Assembly: GCA_031265535.1 (NCBI GenBank)
Contig: JAISCO010000295.1
Span: 1 to 13,689 of the forward strand
Direction: 5' to 3'
From: Spirochaetaceae bacterium
GTDB lineage: Bacteria; Spirochaetota; Spirochaetia; Treponematales; Breznakiellaceae
DNA length: 13,689 bases
Shown here piece by piece: positions 7,548 to 11,538 of the stretch (its first letter is position 1; every line of letters starts with the position of its first letter). A model generated the notes under the pieces. It worked only from the letters and a program-made list of their open reading frames with translations. It had not been told where the DNA came from and made no database searches. A program made the position numbers and the translations under genes.

Positions 7548-8118
7548 ACTTATAGGTAACCTGGCGGTCTGTAGGGTTACGCGGGGATGCTGAACTTACC
7601 GCATCCGTTCCGGCGGGGAGTCTTCCTATCCTAACCAGGACTACGGCGTTTTGATTTGCCGGAATATCCAACTGTTTTTTAAGATTCTTATTCAGGGCGT
7701 CGATGGGGCCGGTATAAATACGGGAACCCAGTCCCAGGGCTTGGGCGGCAAGGTAGGCGCTTTGGGCAGCCAGAGCGCAATCCAATATTTGACCGCCATT
7801 GGTTTTGCCGTCTCCCGGAGCGGAGATGATGATGAGTACATTGCCGTCAACGACCTGCGGCACAATCTGTTTTGCCAGATTTGGGTCCTGAACTACGGTG
7901 AAATGCCATGGTTGACGGTTACCGGCGCTAGGCGCCCGCACTGCCGCCTGTATAATGACATCCAATTCAGCCTTGCTTACCGCTCCCGCGGCAAAGTTAC
8001 GGGCCGCAAAATTGTTGATGATGATGTTTATGGCCGGGTTTGAAGCCTCCTGAGCGGCCGGTGAGCCGGAAACTACTGCCAGCAATAGAAAAACTGCGGC
8101 AAAAATATTATTTTTCAT
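7546..8118 (-). CDS. Exported nitroreductase-family protein
   Basis: Flavin-fold protein of 190 residues. Residues 1-22 form a Sec signal peptide (MKNN, hydrophobic core, SPAA), with likely cleavage after A22; no lipobox is seen. The mature part carries the nitroreductase FMN motif RAPSAGNRQPWHF (61-73) and the helix ALAAQSAYLAAQALGLGSRIY. The usual N-terminal Arg-Arg pair that contacts FMN phosphate is reduced: the aligned segment reads NNFAARNF, keeping only R40. At about 168 mature residues it is a short member. GGAGG sits six bases before the ATG, so the start is firm. Most relatives are cytoplasmic, so export is unusual; cofactor loading outside the cytoplasm is an open question. The substrate is unknown. 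The gene stands alone, flanked by inverted spacer repeats. Confidence 0.88.
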   Translation of the reverse strand: MKNNIFAAVFLLLAVVSGSPAAQEASNPAINIIINNFAARNFAAGAVSKAELDVIIQAAVRAPSAGNRQPWHFTVVQDPNLAKQIVPQVVDGNVLIIISAPGDGKTNGGQILDCALAAQSAYLAAQALGLGSRIYTGPIDALNKNLKKQLDIPANQNAVVLVRIGRLPAGTDAVSSASPRNPTDRQVTYK

Positions 8119-8170
8119 AAAATACCTCCAAGTATTTTTGTATGGTTAGTATATCTAAGCGCCGTGTTAT

Positions 8171-8200
8171 AGTATATCCCCCACTTTGTTAAAAGGTAAA
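8171..8200 (-). promoter_or_regulatory. Candidate promoter of the nitroreductase gene
   Basis: On the - strand a TATACT -10 box (8171-8176) lies 18 bases downstream of TTTACC (8195-8200), a moderate -35 match. The -35 lies inside the heptamer repeat, so repeat length could affect promoter strength. A second TATACT occurs nearer the gene, at 8150-8155. Confidence 0.4.
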
Positions 8201-8262
8201 AAGTAAAAGGTAAGAAGTAACAATTAATAATTATCAATTAGCAATGAACAATGAACAATTAT
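8188..8262 (+). repeat. Heptamer-type spacer repeat, right flank of the nitroreductase gene
   Basis: A purine run of GTAAAAG-like units (AAAAGGTAAAAAGTAAAAGG) passes into AT-rich near-repeats (CAATTAATAATTATCAATTA, then AATGAACAATGAACAA). It is the inverted counterpart of 7471-7547 and shares the exact 14-mer CAATTAGCAATGAA. Confidence 0.65.
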
Positions 8263-8333
8263 CAGTTATCATCGTTAGCCTTAACAGACGGTTCGTGTTA
8301 AAAGTAAAATTGCACCCCATTTTTGCCATTTCA

Positions 8334-8362
8334 TTGACGCTTTCGCGCAATTTTGGTATAAT
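8334..8362 (+). promoter_or_regulatory. Near-consensus sigma-70 promoter upstream of the lipoprotein gene
   Basis: TTGACG (8334-8339), a 17-base spacer, then TATAAT (8357-8362) preceded by TG and one base, the extended -10 form. Transcription would start near 8369, giving a leader of about 45 bases before the ATG at 8414 and well before the ATG at 8523. This supports translation from 8414 through the G tract. Confidence 0.8.
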
Positions 8363-8467
8363 GTAATAGTACTGTTTATAAACTGTGAATACCATTATAT
8401 ATGGGGGCGCTTTATGAAAAATACGCAAGAAAGACGGGGCGGATATTCAGCGGTATTTTCGTTTTTA

Positions 8468-8491
8468 TTTCTTAGGCACACATCTAAGAAA
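8468..8491 (+). repeat. Perfect hairpin just before the poly-G tract
   Basis: TTTCTTAG (8468-8475) pairs with CTAAGAAA (8484-8491) around an 8-base loop, ending three bases before the G run. It could pause polymerase or the ribosome next to the slippery tract. Confidence 0.6.
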
Positions 8492-8494
8492 GCA

Positions 8495-8508
8495 GGGGGG
8501 GGGGGGGG
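8495..8508 (+). repeat. Homopolymeric tract of 14 G, candidate phase-variation switch
   Basis: Fourteen consecutive G lie between the promoter-proximal ATG (8414) and the lipoprotein frame (8523). The two frames differ by one base across the tract, so slipped-strand change of -1 or +2 G would join them. Poly-G tracts of this kind are known on/off switches of surface protein genes in treponemes and other host-associated bacteria. Confidence 0.8.
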
Positions 8509-8522
8509 ATACCGTTAATCCA

Positions 8523-9713
8523 ATGGCGGCGATAGCCTTGTTAGCCGCGGCGTTTGTTTTCGCGGGCTGCAACTTCGGCGGTAAGCCGGAAGCAGGTATG
8601 CATGAAAACTCGCAGCAAATTGAAAATCCAAACGCTATTACGATTAGTCCCAATAAAGTGTCTGTAGAAAAAAACGGCAACTATTCGTCTTTTACAGTAG
8701 CGCCCGCCAATTCGGGCGTAGACTGGATAATCAAAGACCAGAGCAAATACAAACCCGGTACGAGCTTTAAGAAGGGCGTTCTGCATGTGGCCGCGGATGA
8801 GACCGCAAGCTCTCTGACCGTTTTTGCAAGGTTAGCCGCCAATACGAGTATAAAAAGCAATGAAGTAACTGTTCGCATAATGACTCCCGTCTACAAGACT
8901 CTGTATGTGAGCTCTGAAGGCAGCGACAGCACCGGCACGGGGACAGAGGCCAGTCCTTTCAAGACGATAGGGAAGGCGCTGACGGCGGTGGCGGACGCTT
9001 ATGCCAGCGACGAGGACTGGCCGGGAAAAACGGCAGGTAATGCATACCAGGCCGAAATCGTTCTGCTGGACGCGGTTGCGGCGCCTCCTCTTACAGAAAT
9101 AAGTGGTACGGCCGGGCAGTATCCGCCCCTCATCCTGAGCGCCGCCACCGTGCCGGAGGCGGACGCGGGGAACATAACCCTGACGGGGGACGGTTCCCTG
9201 CTTACCGTGGGCGCGAACGTAACGCTGACTCTGCGGGACATCACCCTGAAGGGCAAAACCAACAACGCCGCCCTTGTCAAGGTGACGAACGGCGGGCATC
9301 TTGTCCTTGAAGCTGGTGCGGTAATCAAGGAGAACAAGAACACTAGTTCCAACGGCGGCGGCGTGTATGTGGCCTACTCAGATTCCCCAGGCACATTCAC
9401 GATGAACGGCGGAACGATAAGCGGCAATACCGCTGTCTTCCAAGGCAGCAACGGCTACTACGGCGGCGGCGGCGTGTATGTCAAACAAGGCACATTCACC
9501 AAGACAGGCGACAGCGTTATTTACGGCGATACAGACAACGACCACTCGCCGGGCAGTATCGAAAACACCGCCACAAGCGGCGACGGTGGCAGCTACGGCC
9601 ACGCGGTCAAAGCCATTAAGGAGAATAATCAAAGCGTGAAACGCGACTCGATGGCAGGGGCGGATGTTGATTTGTCCTGCGACAGTTTTTCGAGTAACGG
9701 TGCATGGGACTAA
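8523..9713 (+). CDS. Surface lipoprotein with Ig-like region and right-handed beta-helix
   Basis: Predicted lipoprotein of 396 residues from this ATG. A hydrophobic segment ends in a lipobox, FAGC, so C16 would be lipidated after signal peptidase II cleavage. Residues about 38-120 look like an Ig-like beta sandwich (ITISPNKVSVEKNG, ending VTVRIM). TLYVSSEGSDSTGTGTEASPFKTIGKAL (about 125-152) is the classical entry of DUF1565/pectate-lyase-like beta-helix proteins. Helix coils follow, including two with the pattern GGGVYV..GTFT and MNGGTISGN. No catalytic residues are recognised; a surface adhesin or glycan-binding role is a guess. The 8523 ATG has no ribosome site close by and no basic n-region, which argues that the natural start is 8414 across the G tract. 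A terminator follows the stop. Confidence 0.8.
   Translation: MAAIALLAAAFVFAGCNFGGKPEAGMHENSQQIENPNAITISPNKVSVEKNGNYSSFTVAPANSGVDWIIKDQSKYKPGTSFKKGVLHVAADETASSLTVFARLAANTSIKSNEVTVRIMTPVYKTLYVSSEGSDSTGTGTEASPFKTIGKALTAVADAYASDEDWPGKTAGNAYQAEIVLLDAVAAPPLTEISGTAGQYPPLILSAATVPEADAGNITLTGDGSLLTVGANVTLTLRDITLKGKTNNAALVKVTNGGHLVLEAGAVIKENKNTSSNGGGVYVAYSDSPGTFTMNGGTISGNTAVFQGSNGYYGGGGVYVKQGTFTKTGDSVIYGDTDNDHSPGSIENTATSGDGGSYGHAVKAIKENNQSVKRDSMAGADVDLSCDSFSSNGAWD
9355..9507 (+). repeat. Degenerate tandem repeat encoding beta-helix coils
   Basis: GGCGGCGGCGTGTATGT occurs near 9357 and again near 9466, each followed after a short variable stretch by GGCACATTCAC. The unit encodes GGGVYV-x-GTFT, one or more coils of the beta-helix. 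Such repeats can expand or shrink by recombination. Confidence 0.6.
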
Positions 9714-9731
9714 TAATGAAAAATTAGCGAT

Positions 9732-9768
9732 GGCCGTCCCGCCGGATGGCGGGGCGGCCCTTGTTTTT
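9732..9768 (+). terminator. Rho-independent terminator of the lipoprotein gene
   Basis: GGCCGTCCCGCC (9732-9743), loop GGAT, GGCGGGGCGGCC (9748-9759) form a 12-bp stem with one G-U pair, followed by CTTGTTTTT. Its core, CCGCCGGATGGCGGG, is identical in the terminator at 10261-10296. Confidence 0.88.
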
Positions 9769-9789
9769 ATGCCGCTCCCCGCCTATAGT
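9761..9789 (+). promoter_or_regulatory. Candidate promoter of the protease gene, overlapping the terminator tail
   Basis: TTGTTT (9761-9766), 17 bases, TATAGT (9784-9789). Transcription would start near 9796, some 25 bases before the ATG at 9821. The -35 box is the T tract of the upstream terminator. Confidence 0.4.
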
Positions 9790-9820
9790 GGCGGCAGCGC
9801 TTTTTCTAAAGTAGAACCGT

Positions 9821-10234
9821 ATGGGAATAGTAAGAACGGAAATTACCCTGGTCAACATCAGGGATCGGAACGTAGCGGATGTGGGGTATATGCCGCAGGA
9901 TCAAGTCCGGCGGCTCACGGTCAACGCATTTGTGGATACCGGCGCCTGGACGCTGGTCATAAGCGAGAAAACCTGCGAAAAGCTGGGGTTGCGCGTGAAA
10001 AAAACAAGTGAAGCCACCGTCGCCGGCGGCGGAAAGGTTCCGGGCGGTATAACCGAATACGTGGAGGTCCGCTGGAAAGACAGGGAGACATCCTGCGAAG
10101 CTGTGGTACTGCCCGGCGAGGAGGATGTTCTTCTGGGCGCGTACCCCCTGGAAGGACTGTACCTAATGGTTCATCCCAAAACACAAGAAGTTGTCGGCGC
10201 TCACGGGGAGAACAGGTACAACGTGATTAAGTGA
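9821..10234 (+). CDS. Small retropepsin-like aspartic protease (clan AA)
   Basis: Protein of 137 residues with the single-domain retropepsin layout. The catalytic triad is D39-T40-G41 in NAFVDTGAWTLVIS. A Gly-rich flap region follows (AGGGKVPGGITEYVEV), and a hydrophobic-hydrophobic-Gly motif (VLLGAYPLEGLYLMVHP) near the C terminus is the usual second half. Such proteins act as homodimers, each supplying one Asp. There is no signal peptide or membrane segment, so it is predicted to be cytoplasmic. No reverse transcriptase, integrase or gag-like gene adjoins, so it is not part of a visible retroelement. The ATG at 9821 has only a weak ribosome site. The gene is a single-cistron unit between two near-identical terminators. 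The substrate is unknown. Confidence 0.85.
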   Translation: MGIVRTEITLVNIRDRNVADVGYMPQDQVRRLTVNAFVDTGAWTLVISEKTCEKLGLRVKKTSEATVAGGGKVPGGITEYVEVRWKDRETSCEAVVLPGEEDVLLGAYPLEGLYLMVHPKTQEVVGAHGENRYNVIK

Positions 10235-10260
10235 GGGGAAACATAGAGGATAACGGGAAA

Positions 10261-10296
10261 GGGCTGTTCCGCCGGATGGCGGGACGGCTCTTTTTT
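10261..10296 (+). terminator. Rho-independent terminator of the protease gene
   Basis: A 13-bp stem with several G-U pairs (10261-10273 with 10278-10290), loop GGAT, followed by TTTTTT (10291-10296). Confidence 0.88.
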
Positions 10297-10320
10297 ATGC
10301 GGGGGTGGGTTAAGGCTGGA

Positions 10321-10362
10321 GGTAAGAAGGAAGAGGTAAGAGGTAAGAGGTAAGAGGTAAGA
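10321..10362 (+). repeat. Tandem heptamer array, GGTAAGA
   Basis: Six consecutive 7-base units starting at 10321, 10328, 10335, 10342, 10349 and 10356; five are exactly GGTAAGA and the second is AGGAAGA. The strand is purine-rich and faces the pyrimidine-rich array at 10420-10574. Confidence 0.9.
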
Positions 10363-10377
10363 GTGCTCACTGCTAAT

Positions 10378-10574
10378 TGTTTCCTTCTTCCTTGTTACTT
10401 TTTACCTGTTACTTCCCTGTTACTTCTTCCTTTTTCCCTTTTACTTTTTTTTACTTCTTCCTTTTTCCCTTTTACTTTTTTTTACTTCTTCCTTTTCCTC
10501 TTTTACTTTTTTTTACTTGTTCCTTTTCCTCTTTTACTTTTTTTTACTTGTTCCTTTTTCCCTGTTCCCTCCGT
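10378..10574 (+). repeat. Pyrimidine-rich 31-bp tandem repeat (minisatellite)
   Basis: Units begin at 10420, 10451, 10482, 10513 and 10544, an exact 31-base period. Units 1 and 2 are identical, units 3 and 4 differ by a few bases, and unit 5 diverges after its first half. Each begins TTACTT, then a C/T tract, and ends ACTTTTTT. A degenerate lead-in (10378-10419) has the same vocabulary. The + strand is nearly free of A and G. It is not a CRISPR array, as no spacers separate the units. Confidence 0.92.
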
Positions 10575-10630
10575 GCGGTGTCTTGCTTTTTACTGAAAAT
10601 TCGTACATTCTTTATATGATGAGGTTGACA

Positions 10631-11011
10631 ATGAATAATATTATAGAAAGAGATGATAATCCGAATTCGTCAAAAAACCTTTCCAAGACAGGTGTAAGCG
10701 CTGTGTTTCAGCTTGCGGGCGGAATTGCGCTGTCTATACTTGGCGTCTTGCCAATAGTGCTTTCAACAGTTGCGGGCGGGGCGCTTACCATACTCGGTTT
10801 GGCAGCTGTTTCATCAAGAGATAAGGAGGATAAAAAAATCGGCATGGTACTGACGGTTGCGGGTGCGGCGGCGATTCTATCGCGGCACGGCGTAATTCCG
10901 TTTTTGAAGGCGGGCGGCGCTATGGTGCTTCACGCGGGCGCTTTTGTGCTTATAGGACTTGGACTGTTTAACATAATCAAATTTGTGATAGGTTTGAAAA
11001 AACGCTCATAA
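10631..11011 (+). CDS. Small multi-pass membrane protein, function unknown
   Basis: Protein of 126 residues that I do not recognise. After a polar N terminus (MNNIIERDDNPNSSKN) come hydrophobic Gly/Ala-rich segments at about 21-45, 46-60, 70-85 and 94-118, separated by a charged loop SSRDKEDKK and ending in KKRS. This suggests three to four membrane helices in the inner membrane. The ATG at 10631 is chosen because GAGG (10621-10624) lies six bases upstream. In-frame ATGs at 10616 and 10619 lack such a site, and the longer frame from 10517 would translate the pyrimidine repeat. The gene is solitary, between the 31-bp repeat and another heptamer array. Composition is like its neighbours. Confidence 0.75.
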   Translation: MNNIIERDDNPNSSKNLSKTGVSAVFQLAGGIALSILGVLPIVLSTVAGGALTILGLAAVSSRDKEDKKIGMVLTVAGAAAILSRHGVIPFLKAGGAMVLHAGAFVLIGLGLFNIIKFVIGLKKRS

Positions 11012-11024
11012 CCCCCTATAATAA

Positions 11025-11050
11025 GTAAAAGGTAAAAGGTAAAAGGTAAA
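11025..11050 (+). repeat. Tandem heptamer array, GTAAAAG
   Basis: Three perfect GTAAAAG units (11025, 11032, 11039) and a partial fourth, starting 13 bases after the stop of the membrane protein gene. Same family as the arrays at 8188 and 10321. Confidence 0.85.
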
Positions 11051-11493
11051 CTGCTCGCCGCTATCGAACCAAAAGTCGCTCCGCCCCCAACGGCGCAAAC
11101 AAGGCAAGCGTTAGCGGCAAAACGCTAGCGCGGAGCGCATTGAAACCTGCTGGCAGGCTGGCAGCGGGCGAATGACTGAACTGCCTGCGCCGCTCTCTGC
11201 GCAAGAGATTGAAGCGGAAATCCCGCAAGCGGCTCAATGCGCTATGCGCATTGAGCTTAGCTGAGGAATTGCAGCGGAAAGCTCGGTTTTTTGCGGCTCT
11301 GCTGCAAAAAATGCGCCCAACTCATTAAAGATTAAAAGATGAGTCCCCAGCCGCGTATGCAAATCGCCGTTTTCGTCCCAAAGGCAGAGGCTGAACCACC
11401 GCTTTCGGGACGCTAGCGCGGAGCGCATTGAAACCCACTAGTGGGCGCCGTTTTCAAAACTGAAGGCACGGAGTGAAGGCCGCTTTGGGTATG
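11051..11493. repeat. Gene-free repeat region with REP-like units and strong hairpins
   Basis: I see no credible gene here. A 26-base sequence is present exactly twice, at 11122-11147 and 11410-11435 (contains CGCGGAGCGCATTGAAACC); each is followed by a GC-rich inverted repeat, the second being the palindrome CCCACTAGTGGG (11434-11445). A diverged third copy runs into the end of the yejA-like gene (11493-11538). Other hairpins: GCTCAATGCGC with GCGCATTGAGC (11232-11256, 11 bp, loop TAT), and TTTTTTGC with GCAAAAAA (11287-11311). The 13-mer GGCGCAAACAAGG (11092-11104) also occurs inverted at 7154-7166. The + strand gene at 10631 and the - strand yejA-like gene converge here, so some of these hairpins may end transcription from both sides. 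Confidence 0.75.
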
Positions 11494-11538
11494 TTAACGC
11501 GGAGCGTATGTAACCCCGCTGGCGGGACCGCTGGCGGG
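11493..11538. repeat. Third REP-like unit, overlapping the 3' end of the yejA-like gene
   Basis: GTTAACGCGGAGCG resembles the start of the units at 11122 and 11410. It is followed by the hairpin CCCGCTGGCGGG and a near copy, CCGCTGGCGGG. On the - strand this encodes the last residues and the stop of the binding protein. Confidence 0.7.

Larger units (their letters stand above)
8414..8518 (+). other. Short upstream reading frame crossing the poly-G tract (OFF-frame start of the lipoprotein)
   Basis: ATG at 8414 lies six bases after a GGGGG stretch that can serve as a weak ribosome site. As given, it reads 34 codons, begins MKNTQERRGGYSAVFS, crosses 14 Gs as five Gly codons, and stops at TAA 8516-8518. 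With 13 Gs (or 10 or 16) the same frame would continue as Asp-Thr-Val-Asn-Pro into the Met at 8523 and give a 432-residue lipoprotein. With 15 Gs it meets a stop a few codons later. It may thus be the true 5' end of the lipoprotein gene in an OFF state, a leader peptide, or the result of a sequencing miscount in the homopolymer. Confidence 0.55.

Noticed and set aside
7651..8043. A 130-codon + strand frame opposite the nitroreductase gene
   Set aside because: It is the antisense shadow of a gene with a clear signal peptide, ribosome site and family motif.
8234..8428. A 64-codon - strand frame in the lipoprotein promoter region
   Set aside because: It overlaps the strong + strand promoter and repeat, and has no recognisable protein features.
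8832..9352. Long - strand frames opposite the lipoprotein gene
   Set aside because: They arise from the GC-rich repetitive coding strand; the + strand frame has a lipobox and family motifs.
9821..10234. A retroelement or retron around the aspartic protease
   Set aside because: No reverse transcriptase, integrase or structured ncRNA is visible on either side.
10420..10574. Regular 31-base repeats as a possible CRISPR array
   Set aside because: Units are directly joined with no unique spacers, are almost pure pyrimidine, and there are no cas genes.
10363..10619. Phe/Leu-rich reading frames across the pyrimidine repeat
   Set aside because: They are low-complexity translations of the 31-bp repeat. 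The real gene downstream has its own ribosome site at 10621.
11234..11428. A 64-codon reading frame on the - strand in the repeat region
   Set aside because: It crosses two hairpins and one REP-like unit, has no ribosome site and reads like translated repeat sequence.
11051..11493. A tRNA or structured RNA gene among the hairpins
   Set aside because: The hairpins are isolated simple stems; no cloverleaf with T-loop motif and CCA-end geometry was found.
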